A stretch of 64,000 bases of DNA. Origin: JBGPOS01 sp041488155. Lineage in GTDB: Bacteria > Chloroflexota > Dehalococcoidia > Tepidiformales > Tepidiformaceae. Below are positions 1 to 8,181 of this stretch, piece by piece; the first letter of the stretch is position 1, and each line of letters begins with the position of its first letter. The stretch spans positions 1-64,000 of the forward strand of contig JBGPOS010000011.1 of assembly GCA_041488155.1 (NCBI GenBank). Direction: 5' to 3'. The notes under the pieces are model-generated. The model had not been told where the DNA came from. It was given only the letters and a program-made list of their open reading frames with translations, and searched no databases. A program made the position numbers and the translations under genes.

Positions 1-304
1 CGCCGCGGGCGATGGGACGATTGCGCTTGCGGGGGTGGAGGCGGTCGGCTTCGAAGTCGAGCAGATCGTTCACGAGGTAGGTGGCGCTCGCCACCATGCT
101 CCAGAGGACGACGAGGGCGGCGCTTCGCCAGAGGAGCGGCCACCAGCTCGAGGCGTCGCTTATCCTCCAGGCGTCGCCGGCGCTGAAGGCGAAGGCAGCG
201 AACACAATGCCGTTCTTCGGCCACTGGTACGGCCGCATTGCGACGAGCAGCGATGGCCAGTGGAAGCCCCGTGGGGCGACTCGTTCTTCCGCCCTGGCGG
301 TCAT
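1..304 (-). CDS. UbiA-family prenyltransferase, decaprenyl-phosphate phosphoribosyltransferase-like (3' part beyond window edge)
   Basis: This is the N-terminal 101 codons of a membrane prenyltransferase; the rest lies left of base 1. The ATG at 304-302 overlaps the ybaK stop codon (ATGA), so the two genes are translationally coupled. The N-terminus has the MRPYQWPKN segment, then a hydrophobic helix, then a YLVNDLLDFEADRLHP motif followed by KRNRPIARG. The NDxxDxxxD aspartates bind Mg2+-prenyl diphosphate in UbiA enzymes, and the HPxKRxRPIAxG extension is typical of decaprenyl-phosphate phosphoribosyltransferases that build arabinan-type cell-wall precursors. The exact substrate is inferred from this motif only, because the second aspartate-rich motif is outside the window. 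Confidence 0.8.
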   Translation of the reverse strand, partial: MTARAEERVAPRGFHWPSLLVAMRPYQWPKNGIVFAAFAFSAGDAWRISDASSWWPLLWRSAALVVLWSMVASATYLVNDLLDFEADRLHPRKRNRPIARG

Positions 305-780
305 TGCGAGTCCCTGGCGATTGCCGCCCATTGGCCGCCGATCGTGGCCACGAACGAATCCGTTCGAGCTTCGAACACAGCATTCGGGCTGCCGGCCGCG
401 GCCCAGACTCGGTCGAAGCGCCGGAGGCTGGCGTCGACGACGACATCGCAAGGGTGCGCGAGACCGACCGGTGCTACCCCCCCGACGGGGTAGCCGGTGG
501 AAGAGAGGACTTCTTCGGGAGAGCCCATCTTGAGCTTCTTACGACCTACGCCGACGATCTGGGCGAGCAGCGCAGTATCGGCCTGCCGGTCGCCCGCCAC
601 GAGGGCGACGGTGGGGCGCCCATCGGCGAGGAAGAAGAGCGTCTTCACGATCTGTCCCAGCTGGCAGCCGACAGCACGGGCTGCATCGGCGGCAGTATGG
701 GTGCTGGCGTCGAACCTGACCACCTCCCCGGGCATGCCAAGTTCGCGGAGTGCGCGCTGTACTCGATCCACCGGGGTCAC
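301..780 (-). CDS. ybaK: YbaK/EbsC-type aminoacyl-tRNA deacylase
   Basis: The product is a 159-residue single-domain YbaK/ProX-type protein that would hydrolyse mischarged aminoacyl-tRNA (Cys-tRNAPro or similar) in the cytoplasm. The conserved lysine lies in GQIVKTLFFLADG near residue 45, and the GG-x-x-P-x-G substrate loop appears as VGGVAPVGL. Although the reading frame stays open much further upstream, that part is antisense to tlyA. I place the start at the GTG 6 bases after a TACCCT box; there is no Shine-Dalgarno, which fits a leaderless message. Its stop overlaps the ATG of the UbiA-family gene. Specificity cannot be read from sequence. Confidence 0.88.
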   Translation of the reverse strand: MTPVDRVQRALRELGMPGEVVRFDASTHTAADAARAVGCQLGQIVKTLFFLADGRPTVALVAGDRQADTALLAQIVGVGRKKLKMGSPEEVLSSTGYPVGGVAPVGLAHPCDVVVDASLRRFDRVWAAAGSPNAVFEARTDSFVATIGGQWAAIARDSQ

Positions 781-786
781 AGTTAC

Positions 787-792
787 AGGGTA
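787..792 (-). promoter_or_regulatory. -10 box TACCCT of ybaK (leaderless arrangement)
   Basis: TACCCT ends 6 bases before the GTG start of ybaK, so transcription would begin at or next to the start codon. It shares a 95-bp divergent intergenic region with the tlyA -10 box. Confidence 0.5.
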
Positions 793-863
793 GCGGCCTG
801 CCTCGGTTCTGGCATGAGTGAGGCGAGGGTAAGGTTCGCTTGCGTCCGCTGCGGGCAAGTGTC

Positions 864-869
864 TAGGCT
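864..869 (+). promoter_or_regulatory. -10 box TAGGCT of tlyA (leaderless arrangement)
   Basis: TAGGCT is followed after 5 bases by the ATG of tlyA, with no Shine-Dalgarno in between. It faces away from the ybaK -10 box. Confidence 0.5.
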
Positions 870-874
870 TGGTA

Positions 875-1618
875 ATGCCCCGGGTGCGAGCCGATGTTTT
901 GCTGGTGGAGCGTGGACTTGCCGACACGAGGGAGCGCGCCCGCCGGCTGATCATGGCGGGGCGCGCCCGGATCGGCACGCGCACACTGGTCAAGCCTTCG
1001 ACTTTGCTCGAACCTGGCGCCCAGCTGGAACTGTCTGCGGTGGAACGCTTCGTGAGCCGGGGGGGACTTAAGCTCGAAGCGGCCCTCGAAGCGTACGGCA
1101 TAGATGTGGCGGGGCTCGCCTGTCTCGACCTCGGCGCCTCCACAGGAGGCTTCAGCGACTGCCTGCTCCAGCACGGAGCGGCTTCGGTCCTGGCTGTCGA
1201 TGTCGGCCGCGCCCAGCTACACCAGAAGTTGCGGGACGATCCGAGGGTGACGCTGCTCGAAGGCACGAACGCCCGCGAGCTGCCGCAGCTGCCGCCGGTT
1301 GACTTCTTCGTGGCCGATGTCTCGTTCATTTCGCTGCGCAAGGTGCTGCCTTCCCTCGCAGCGAGGCTTCGGCCCGGGACGGAGGGTGTGGTGCTGCTGA
1401 AGCCCCAGTTCGAAGCCGGGCCCTCCGATGTGCCGCGGGGAGGGGTGATCCGCGACGACGCCGTCCGGACGCGCGTGCGCAACGAGTTTCTGGCCTGGGC
1501 TGCCAGCGATGGCTGGAAGGTTATGGGCGACATCGACTGCCCGGTGAGGGGCGGCGATGGCAACGTCGAGATCCTGGTGTGGCTTGCTGCCCCGGCCGAA
1601 GGGGAGCGAGGGTGCTAG
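875..1618 (+). CDS. tlyA: TlyA family rRNA 2'-O-methyltransferase
   Basis: The product is 247 residues: an N-terminal S4 RNA-binding domain (about residues 3-60, with ADVLLVERGLADTRERARRL) followed by a Rossmann FtsJ-type methyltransferase domain with the SAM loop LDLGASTGGFSDCLL near residue 88. In characterised species TlyA methylates 16S and 23S rRNA riboses, which makes ribosomes sensitive to capreomycin. The start is the ATG at 875; an in-frame TTG two codons earlier is less likely because of the -10 box position. The gene leads a tightly packed tlyA-nadK-recN operon whose members overlap by 7-8 bases. Confidence 0.92.
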   Translation: MPRVRADVLLVERGLADTRERARRLIMAGRARIGTRTLVKPSTLLEPGAQLELSAVERFVSRGGLKLEAALEAYGIDVAGLACLDLGASTGGFSDCLLQHGAASVLAVDVGRAQLHQKLRDDPRVTLLEGTNARELPQLPPVDFFVADVSFISLRKVLPSLAARLRPGTEGVVLLKPQFEAGPSDVPRGGVIRDDAVRTRVRNEFLAWAASDGWKVMGDIDCPVRGGDGNVEILVWLAAPAEGERGC

Positions 1619-2475
1619 AGCGAGCGGTCGTATTTCACCACCCACAGAGCGAAGGGGCGGCTGTGTTCGCCGGGCAGCTCGCGCGGGAGTTCAGGCGGCG
1701 CGACGTTGAGGCGTTCGTGGCAGATGCCTGGGAGCAGGCGGCTGCGGCTCACATCGAGCGTGCCGGCCTCGTGATTTGCATCGGCGGCGACGGCACGGTG
1801 CTGCGCGCTGCGCGGGTCACGATCCCGTACGAAGTGCCGATCCTTGGCGTGAACATGGGCCGCCTGGGGTTCTTGACGGACATGAGCCCAAGAGACTTCT
1901 TCAACCACTTCGAGCGGATCCTGGCCTGCGATTGGCGGATCGAGGAGCGGATCATGGTGCGCGCGGACGCTGTCGATGGGCCCGATTCGCCCTCGGCGGA
2001 GTACCACGGGCTGAACGACGTGGTCGTCAGCCGCCAGGCGCCGGGGCGGCCGATTTACGTCGACGTGCGGATTGATGGCGCGCGGCTGGCGGTCTACCGC
2101 TGCGACGGCATGATCGTCGCCAGCCCGACCGGGAGCACGGGGTACTCGCTGAGCGCGGGGGGCCCGATCCTCTCGCCGACAGAGCATCACCTGGTTGTGA
2201 CGCCGGTCGCAGCTCACCTGGCGCTGGGGCGGTCGCTCGTGTTGCAACCACAATCGGTGGTCGAGCTTCGTGTGACGTCCGATCATGGGGCGATCCTGAG
2301 CGTAGACGGCCAGGAGGATCTGCCCCTGACGAGCGGCTCGTCGGTCTCTGTCCGAATCAGCGAGCACCTGACGCGGTTCGTCCGCTTCCGCGAGCCGTCA
2401 TCGTTCTACGCCGACCTTGCGGAGAAGCTCGAGTTCCAGCTGTCCAGCACTATGAACCAGGCGCCGCGTGCTTGA
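1612..2475 (+). CDS. nadK: NAD kinase
   Basis: This cytosolic enzyme phosphorylates NAD+ to NADP+ using ATP or polyphosphate. Diagnostic motifs are GGDGTVLRAAR near residue 55, NMGRLGFLTD, the NDVVVSR segment and SPTGSTGYSLSAGGPI near residue 170. I chose the GTG at 1612 (287 residues): it overlaps the tlyA stop (GTGCTAG), is preceded by a purine-rich GGGGAGCGAG ribosome-binding site, and the longer reading from 1579 would add eleven non-conserved residues. Its 3' end overlaps recN by 8 bases. Confidence 0.93.
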   Translation: MLERAVVFHHPQSEGAAVFAGQLAREFRRRDVEAFVADAWEQAAAAHIERAGLVICIGGDGTVLRAARVTIPYEVPILGVNMGRLGFLTDMSPRDFFNHFERILACDWRIEERIMVRADAVDGPDSPSAEYHGLNDVVVSRQAPGRPIYVDVRIDGARLAVYRCDGMIVASPTGSTGYSLSAGGPILSPTEHHLVVTPVAAHLALGRSLVLQPQSVVELRVTSDHGAILSVDGQEDLPLTSGSSVSVRISEHLTRFVRFREPSSFYADLAEKLEFQLSSTMNQAPRA

Positions 2476-4168
2476 ACGGCTTGTCATCCAGGACTTCGCC
2501 GTTGCCCGCTCGGTCACACTGAGGCCGGGCCCCGGTCTCAACGTATTCACAGGTGAAACCGGCGCGGGAAAGTCACTCGTGGTCGATGCGCTTGCCTTCG
2601 CGTTTGGTGGCCGGCGAGGCCGCGAGGTGGTCGCCTCCGGGGCTGAGCGGGCCCAGGTCGAGGCTACGCTCGCGTCGCCGGCGGGGTCGACGACAGTCGA
2701 ACGGACGATCGGGCTCAGCGGGCGTTCGACGGCGCGGATCAACGGCGAACCGGTAGGGGTCGAGCAGCTCCAGGCGCTCGTGGGAGCCCGCGTCGACCTC
2801 CACGGACAATCCGAACAACTCTCCATCCTGAGGCCGGCTGTCCAGCTCGCGGTACTAGACGAGTTTGCCGGACTGGGCGGGCGCCGCGATGAGGTGGCCG
2901 CTGGGGCGAGAGAGCTACGGCGTGTCCGGCGAGAGGCGCGAGCGCTGGCCAGCGACGTCCGCGAGCGAGAACGGCTGATCGACCAGCTCACGTACGAGGT
3001 GTCAGAGATCAACGGCGCGGCCCTGGAACCGGGGGAGGATGCCGCTCTCCGTGACGAGCAGATCCGCCTGTCAAGCACGGAACGCCGACGCGAGGATGTC
3101 GAGGCGGCGCTTCTTGCGCTGGAGGCCGCACCCCTGGGCGACGCCGTGCGGGCGATTGAGGACCTCGTGGCCCGCGACGCTTCGGCGACAAACCTGGCGG
3201 ACCTTGCGGCGCTGGCTGAGACTTCGGCTACTGACCTGGGTCGATCGCTTCGCCGCTACCGCGACTCTATCGACGATGACCCCGGCCGCCTGGCCGCCGT
3301 CCTCGAGCGTCTCGATACCATCGCGCGCTTGCGGCGCAAGTACGGGGAAAGCGTGGAGGACATCCTTCGCTACCTGGCGGAAGCGGAGGCGCGGCTCGAA
3401 TCGCTGACAGACGCGGGCCAGTCGCTCGAAAGCCTGGAGGCAAGGGGGAGAGCGCTGAGCGCGCAGGTGGCCGGCCAGGCGTCCGACCTTTCACGGGAAC
3501 GTCGCGGCGCCGCGGGTGCCCTTGTCCAGGGGATCGGATTCGAACTGGAGCGGCTCGGGATGTCCGGAGCCGAACTATCGGTGGGCTTCGCCTGCCAGGA
3601 CGACCCGGATGGGCTGGCCGTCGCGTTCCCTGACTACGAAGTTGTGATCACGGAGCGAGCGCCTGTCGAGGATGATGAACTACGCCCGCGGGAGTTCACG
3701 GAGTCCGGGATCGACCGGATCGAGTTCCTGGCGTCGTTCAACCCGGGAGAGACGCCGCGGCCGCTCGCGGCGGTGTCGAGCGGCGGCGAGACATCGCGCT
3801 TTCTCCTGGCGCTCACGACCGTGCTGGGCCAGGCGGGCGAGTCGCGACTGGTCGTGCTCGATGAGGTTGATGAAGGCGTTGGCGGACGGGCGGGGGCGAT
3901 GGTCGGGGAGGCGTTGGCCCGGCTGGCGACGCGCCACCAGGTGCTGTGCGTAACGCACTTGCCGCAGGTGGCGGCCTACGCCGAACGCCACTTTGTGGTG
4001 TCAAAGCAGTCGGACGGGGGGCGGACCTGGTCCGAGGTGTCGGAGGTCGAGGGAGAGACCCGCGTCGCCGAGCTGGCCTCGATGCTGGGCGGTGTCAGTG
4101 CCGCGAACCGCGCGGTGGCGGAAGAATTGTTGCGGGCCGCAAAGGGAGGCGTTGCGATTCGAGGGTAG
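2468..4168 (+). CDS. recN: DNA repair protein RecN
   Basis: RecN is an SMC-like ATPase that gathers DNA at double-strand breaks. The 566-residue product has an N-terminal Walker A GETGAGKS near residue 31, a central arginine- and glutamate-rich coiled-coil region (about 150-340), an ABC-type signature VSSGGETSRFLLAL near 437 and Walker B LVVLDEVDEGVGG. It is full length for the family. The GTG start lies inside the end of nadK, so translation is coupled. In many bacteria recN is SOS-controlled, but here no LexA box is evident upstream and expression appears to follow the tlyA promoter. Confidence 0.95.
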   Translation: MLERLVIQDFAVARSVTLRPGPGLNVFTGETGAGKSLVVDALAFAFGGRRGREVVASGAERAQVEATLASPAGSTTVERTIGLSGRSTARINGEPVGVEQLQALVGARVDLHGQSEQLSILRPAVQLAVLDEFAGLGGRRDEVAAGARELRRVRREARALASDVRERERLIDQLTYEVSEINGAALEPGEDAALRDEQIRLSSTERRREDVEAALLALEAAPLGDAVRAIEDLVARDASATNLADLAALAETSATDLGRSLRRYRDSIDDDPGRLAAVLERLDTIARLRRKYGESVEDILRYLAEAEARLESLTDAGQSLESLEARGRALSAQVAGQASDLSRERRGAAGALVQGIGFELERLGMSGAELSVGFACQDDPDGLAVAFPDYEVVITERAPVEDDELRPREFTESGIDRIEFLASFNPGETPRPLAAVSSGGETSRFLLALTTVLGQAGESRLVVLDEVDEGVGGRAGAMVGEALARLATRHQVLCVTHLPQVAAYAERHFVVSKQSDGGRTWSEVSEVEGETRVAELASMLGGVSAANRAVAEELLRAAKGGVAIRG

Positions 4169-4219
4169 TCACCCCCGGCGCCAGGCGTCGACGGGCGAAG
4201 GCTTATTGGCCGCGGCCGC

Positions 4220-4813
4220 TCAGGAGTAGCGCTCTTCCCGCCAGGGGTCGCCGTAGATGTGGTATCCGTAGGTTTCCCAGAATCCCGGGCGGTCCCGATC
4301 CAGGAACTGCATGCCGCCGACCCACTTGGCGCTTTTCCAGAAGTAGAGGTGAGGGATAACGAGGCGGAGCGGCCAGCCGTGCTCCTTTTCGAGGGGACGG
4401 CCGTTATGGCTGTGGGCGAACAGCACGCCTTCGCGGAGGAGGTCTTCGAGGGGGACGTTCGTGGTGTAGCCGCCGTAGCTGTGGACCATCACGAAACGGG
4501 CTTCGGGCTTCACCTTGATGGCATCGAAGAAGGCACGAAACGGCACGCCCTGCCACTCGTTGTCGTACTTGCTCCAGGTGGTGACGCAGTGGATGTCGCT
4601 GACATCGGTCGTCTGGCCGAGGGCGTTGAATTCGTCCCAGGTGAACGCCTTCTCCTCTTCGACGAGCCCCCAGGCATGGAGCTTCCAGGTGGTGAGGTCG
4701 ATCCGGGGCACGCTACCGTAGTGCAGCACGGGCCAGCCGGAGGTGAGGTGCTGTCCCGGGGGGAGGCGAAGTTTTCCGTCCGCCCGCAGCTCGCGTGTTG
4801 CCTGCTGAGCCAT
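4220..4813 (-). CDS. Sulfite oxidase-like molybdopterin oxidoreductase
   Basis: The 197-residue product matches the oxidoreductase molybdopterin-binding domain of the sulfite oxidase/YedY superfamily. The expected molybdenum-ligating cysteine is in SDIHCVTTWSKYDNEWQGV, followed by the HSYGGYTTNVPL and AHSHNGRPLEKEHGWPLRLVIP segments. There is no signal peptide and no dimerisation or haem domain, so it is the short stand-alone cytoplasmic type. The start is the ATG at 4813, preceded by CAGGAG at -11; the longer frame adds a basic stretch without an RBS. The physiological substrate is unknown. It converges on recN with a 51-bp gap. Confidence 0.85.
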   Translation of the reverse strand: MAQQATRELRADGKLRLPPGQHLTSGWPVLHYGSVPRIDLTTWKLHAWGLVEEEKAFTWDEFNALGQTTDVSDIHCVTTWSKYDNEWQGVPFRAFFDAIKVKPEARFVMVHSYGGYTTNVPLEDLLREGVLFAHSHNGRPLEKEHGWPLRLVIPHLYFWKSAKWVGGMQFLDRDRPGFWETYGYHIYGDPWREERYS

Positions 4814-4857
4814 GCTGCCGGTACTCCTGGTGTCGACTCTCGACCGTTCGAAGATCC

Positions 4858-4887
4858 AGCGTACCGGTTGCGCCTTCATCGCGCCAA
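4858..4887 (-). promoter_or_regulatory. Putative promoter of the sulfite oxidase-like gene
   Basis: Reading the minus strand, TTGGCG is followed after 18 bases by TACGCT, which leaves a leader of about 40 bases with a Shine-Dalgarno before the ATG at 4813. Confidence 0.4.
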
Positions 4888-4935
4888 GATTTCATCCTTA
4901 CGGTTCGATTACGGCGAAGGGGCTGAGACTGTTGT

Positions 4936-4941
4936 TACACT
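4936..4941 (+). promoter_or_regulatory. -10 box TACACT of lspA (leaderless arrangement)
   Basis: TACACT is separated by exactly 6 bases from the lspA ATG; no ribosome-binding site is present. Confidence 0.5.
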
Positions 4942-4947
4942 GGCCGG

Positions 4948-5472
4948 ATGGAAGACGCTTCGGCCCGTCAGTCGGTCAGGCCACCGCGGGTGCGGCTGGC
5001 CGTGCGTCGCCGCGACGGCTGGTTCTTGCTCCTGGCGGCCAGCGTGGTGGGGCTGGACCAGCTGGCGAAGTGGTTCGTGCGCGAGGCGGTCGACCGCGGG
5101 GAGGCGTGGCCGTCGCCGGAGTGGCCGCTGAGGGTGGTGCACGTCACGAACACCGGGGCCGCCTTCGGAATCCTGCAGGACGCGGGGCCTCTGCTGGCCG
5201 TCACGAGCCTGATCGGGATGACAGCGATCCTGATCTACCTGTTCAATCCGGGGTTCGCCCATCCGTTGATGCGCGCGGGACTGGCGTTGATGCTGGGTGG
5301 CGCAGTGGGGAACCTGGTTGACCGAGTCGCGAACGGCGAAGTGGTGGACTTCATCAAGGTCTCCCATTGGCCCGCGTTCAACGTTGCCGATTCGTGTATC
5401 ACCATCGGAGTGCTCTTGCTTCTATGGACGATGACTCGCGTCGCGCCGGAACCATCGAACACCGAGAGCTGA
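4948..5472 (+). CDS. lspA: Lipoprotein signal peptidase (signal peptidase II)
   Basis: LspA cleaves prolipoprotein signal peptides in the membrane after diacylglyceryl modification. The 174-residue product has four predicted membrane helices and the family motifs NTGAAFGIL, GGAVGNLVDR and FNVADSCITIGV; the two aspartates in the latter pair are the catalytic dyad. The N-terminal 24 residues are basic and longer than usual. It overlaps rluD by 49 bases, the common lspA-rluD arrangement. A cupredoxin-like lipoprotein elsewhere in the window is a plausible client. Confidence 0.94.
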   Translation: MEDASARQSVRPPRVRLAVRRRDGWFLLLAASVVGLDQLAKWFVREAVDRGEAWPSPEWPLRVVHVTNTGAAFGILQDAGPLLAVTSLIGMTAILIYLFNPGFAHPLMRAGLALMLGGAVGNLVDRVANGEVVDFIKVSHWPAFNVADSCITIGVLLLLWTMTRVAPEPSNTES

Positions 5473-6395
5473 GGGCCGGACGAGCGGGCCGCATCGACGT
5501 GGTCCTGGCGGCTGCGTGCGCCGATCTGAGCCGTGCGCGGCTCCAGCGGCTCATCGCAGAAGGAAGGGTCGAAGTCAACGGTCAGGCGGTGCGGAAGTCA
5601 GTGCTTGTGGCTGAAGGCGATGTCCTCGCCCTCGACATTCCGTCGACGGAACACTTCGTCAGTGGCCCGTCGCCTGAACTAACGGTGCTTTACGAGGACA
5701 GCTCGCTGGTCGCGATAGACAAACCAGCGGGCATCTCGGTCCACGGGGGGCCGCATGACCGCTCCGCGACCGTCGCAGGCTGGTTCGTGACGCGCTACCC
5801 GGAGGAGGCGGGTGCGTTCGACGCCGAACGGCCTGGAATTGTGCACCGTCTAGACAAGGACACGAGCGGCGTGCTGCTGCTCGCAAAGACGCCCCGTGCG
5901 CAGGCGAAGCTGGCAGCAGCCTTTGCGGAGCGGACCGCGACCAAGGAATACCTTGCTCTCTGCGACGGGGTGCCGGAGCGCCCCCACGCCGTTATCGACG
6001 CGGCGATCGGCCGGCACCGGGGCGATCGGATGCGTATGGCTGTCGCCAGTCGCGGCCGTAAGTCGCGGACTGAATACGAGGTGCTGGCTTCGGGCGCTGG
6101 ACGGTCGCTGCTGCTCGTGCACCCTGAGACGGGGCGGACACACCAGATTCGGGTCCACCTGGCTGCGGTCGGCACCCCCGTGGCCGGCGATCGGGTCTAC
6201 GGCAAGGGTGGGGCTGCAAGGCAGCTGCTTCACGCCTGGCGGATCACGGTACCCCATCCCGACGGTGGCTCGATCAGGGTGACAGCGCCGATGCCTCCGG
6301 ACCTGCTTGAAGCTGTTCGCGCGATTGGGGCCCAAAGCATAGCGTTGCCCTACGCCACTGCCACGCCAGCCGAACGGACGGAGGAGCCACTGTGA
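5424..6395 (+). CDS. rluD: RluA/RluD-family 23S rRNA pseudouridine synthase
   Basis: The enzyme isomerises uridine to pseudouridine in rRNA. An S4-like RNA-binding domain (SRARLQRLIAEGRVEVNG) is followed by the catalytic domain with PGIVHRLDKDTSGVLLLAK, whose aspartate is the nucleophile, and a C-terminal GRTHQIRVHLA motif. I used the ATG at 5424 inside the end of lspA (323 residues); a start further downstream is possible because the first 20 residues are not conserved. The stop overlaps the GTG of gltX (GTGA), so lspA-rluD-gltX is one unit. Which uridine is modified cannot be told from sequence. Confidence 0.9.
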   Translation: MDDDSRRAGTIEHRELRAGRAGRIDVVLAAACADLSRARLQRLIAEGRVEVNGQAVRKSVLVAEGDVLALDIPSTEHFVSGPSPELTVLYEDSSLVAIDKPAGISVHGGPHDRSATVAGWFVTRYPEEAGAFDAERPGIVHRLDKDTSGVLLLAKTPRAQAKLAAAFAERTATKEYLALCDGVPERPHAVIDAAIGRHRGDRMRMAVASRGRKSRTEYEVLASGAGRSLLLVHPETGRTHQIRVHLAAVGTPVAGDRVYGKGGAARQLLHAWRITVPHPDGGSIRVTAPMPPDLLEAVRAIGAQSIALPYATATPAERTEEPL

Positions 6396-7867
6396 TCGTC
6401 CGCACCCGCTATGCGCCCAGCCCGACGGGCGATCCGACGATCGGGAACATCCGTACGGCGCTGTTCACGTGGGCGCTCGCCCGTGCTAACGGCGGGACGT
6501 TCCTCCTGCGCATCGAGGACACCGACCGGAAGCGGCTTGTCGAGACCTCTGTGCAGGCGATCTACGACAGCCTGCGCTGGCTGGGCCTCGAATGGGACGA
6601 GGGGCCGGGGGTGGATGGCATCCACGCACCGTACTTCCAATCCCAGAGGCTGCCGCTCTACGAGAAGACCGCGGAAACGCTGATCGCGAAAGGGCGTGCG
6701 TATCGGTGCTTCTGCACGGCGGAGCGACTCGACCGGCTGCGGGCGGAGCAGGCGGCGCGAAAGCAGCCCCCGGGTTACGACGGCCTCTGCCGCGAGCTCG
6801 AGCCCGAGGCGTCGCTGAGGCGGGCGCGCGCAGCGCCGTTCGTCGTGCGCTTCAAGATGAACCGGGACGGGGTGACCGTCCTCGACGATCTGATCCGCGG
6901 GCCGGTCACGTTCGAGAACGCCCTCCAGGACGACTTCGTGATGCTGAAGTCGGATGGGTACCCGACCTATCACCTGGCGGTGGTCGTCGATGACACGGAG
7001 ATGGAGATCACGCACGCAGTCCGGGGCGACGAGTGGATTTCGAGCGCACCAAAACACCTGCAGCTTTACGAAGCGCTGGGCTGGACGCCGACGCGGTTCG
7101 CCCACCTCCCGCTCATCCTCGGACCGGACAAGAAGAAGCTGAGCAAGCGGATGGGCGATACGGCCATTCTCGACTACCGCGACAAGGGCTACCTCCCCGA
7201 GGCGATGATCAACTTCCTCGCGTTCCTCGGCTGGTCGCTGGACGACAAGACTTCGCTGATCACGATCGAGGAGCTGGCCGAGCGCTTCAGCGTCGAGCGT
7301 GTCGTCCCGAACCCGGCGGTGTTCGACATCGAGCGGCTGGACTTCCTCAATGGCCACTACATCCGGGAGATGGACGAGACGCGATGGCTAACGACGGTGG
7401 CGGATTGGTGTGATCGACGGTTGCCGCGATCGGTGCGGCGCCCGGTGGATCGTGGGGTGATCTCGGCGGTGGCGCCGCTGCTGCGCGAACGCGTCAAGCG
7501 GCTTGACCAGATCGCGCCGCTGGTGGAGTTCCTCTTCGGATTCGAAGCGCCGGAGCATACCGCCGTCGAACTCGCCGACCGGCTCGCGGGCGACTACGCG
7601 CTGGCCCTCGCAGTCGTCGACGCGGCGCTGCTCGCGCTCGATCCCGTGCCCGAGGAGCGCTGGGAGCGGGAGCCGATCGAGGCTGCGGTGCGAGGGATGG
7701 AAGCAGCGGTCTCGATGAAGCTGGGGAAGTTCGTTTCTGTCTTGTACGTTGCAGAGATGGGGCGGGGGCAGGGCATCCCACTCTTCGACTCGCTGGCGAT
7801 CCTCGGCCGCGAGCGGTCACTCCACCGCCTGCGCACGGCGCGAGCGCGGCTGGAGCACGCTGGCTAG
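6392..7867 (+). CDS. gltX: Glutamyl-tRNA synthetase
   Basis: This class I aminoacyl-tRNA synthetase charges tRNA-Glu. The 491-residue product has RYAPSPTGDP at the start, an LRIEDTDR motif, LKSDGYPTYHL and a KMSKS-type loop KKLSKR near residue 250, followed by the helical anticodon-binding domain. The HIGH-equivalent motif reads TIGN instead of H-I/V-G-N/T, so the first histidine is a threonine. This tract is clean and in frame. The start GTG overlaps the rluD stop. The gene lies 39 bp upstream of tRNA-Gln; I cannot tell from this window whether it also charges tRNA-Gln for the GatCAB pathway, although gatB is present. Confidence 0.93.
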   Translation: MIVRTRYAPSPTGDPTIGNIRTALFTWALARANGGTFLLRIEDTDRKRLVETSVQAIYDSLRWLGLEWDEGPGVDGIHAPYFQSQRLPLYEKTAETLIAKGRAYRCFCTAERLDRLRAEQAARKQPPGYDGLCRELEPEASLRRARAAPFVVRFKMNRDGVTVLDDLIRGPVTFENALQDDFVMLKSDGYPTYHLAVVVDDTEMEITHAVRGDEWISSAPKHLQLYEALGWTPTRFAHLPLILGPDKKKLSKRMGDTAILDYRDKGYLPEAMINFLAFLGWSLDDKTSLITIEELAERFSVERVVPNPAVFDIERLDFLNGHYIREMDETRWLTTVADWCDRRLPRSVRRPVDRGVISAVAPLLRERVKRLDQIAPLVEFLFGFEAPEHTAVELADRLAGDYALALAVVDAALLALDPVPEERWEREPIEAAVRGMEAAVSMKLGKFVSVLYVAEMGRGQGIPLFDSLAILGRERSLHRLRTARARLEHAG

Positions 7868-7905
7868 AGCCAGACAATGGCTCCGTGGTACGCTCGGAGC
7901 CTCGC

Positions 7906-7979
7906 TGGGGACTCGTCTAATGGTAGGACAGCAGATTCTGGATCTGTACGTGGGGGTTCGACTCCTCCGTCCCCAGCCA
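7906..7979 (+). tRNA. tRNA-Gln (anticodon CUG), CCA encoded
   Basis: A complete cloverleaf is visible: acceptor TGGGGAC/GTCCCCA (7906-7912 with 7969-7975), D arm with GTC/GAC, anticodon stem GCAGA/TCTGT around the loop TTCTGGA, which places CTG at positions 34-36, a 5-base variable loop and a T arm with GGGGG/CCTCC. Discriminator G at 7976 is followed by an encoded CCA. The 3' half is partly duplicated at 9001-9033. Confidence 0.96.
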
Positions 7980-8073
7980 ACGACTCTGAATCTGAGAACG
8001 GACGATCGAACAAGATCAGAAACCGCTTGGGCGGGGCTTCGGCGGCAACGGCGGTAGCAACGGGACTGAAGAA

Positions 8074-8102
8074 AGAGGGCATACCGGCGGGGGATGCCCT
8101 CT
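8074..8102 (-). terminator. Hairpin terminator candidate between tRNA-Gln and the GGDEF-like gene
   Basis: A perfect 9-bp stem AGAGGGCAT/ATGCCCTCT encloses an 11-base loop. On the minus strand it is followed by a short T-rich tract (TTCTT), so it best serves the convergent GGDEF-like gene; it could also stop the tRNA transcript. The rest of 7980-8181 shows no convincing gene. Confidence 0.5.
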
Positions 8103-8181
8103 CTGAGTGGCGAGGACTTCGAGGATCCTCACCATTGGTCCGCTCTCCCACTTCTCAGTCTCGACCGGCGAGAAGTCCGGC

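Noticed and set aside
301..1563. A 420-codon minus-strand frame covering ybaK and the antisense of tlyA
   Set aside because: Only the last 159 codons match YbaK; the first part is Ser/Arg-rich antisense of tlyA, and a -10 box sits just before the GTG at 780.
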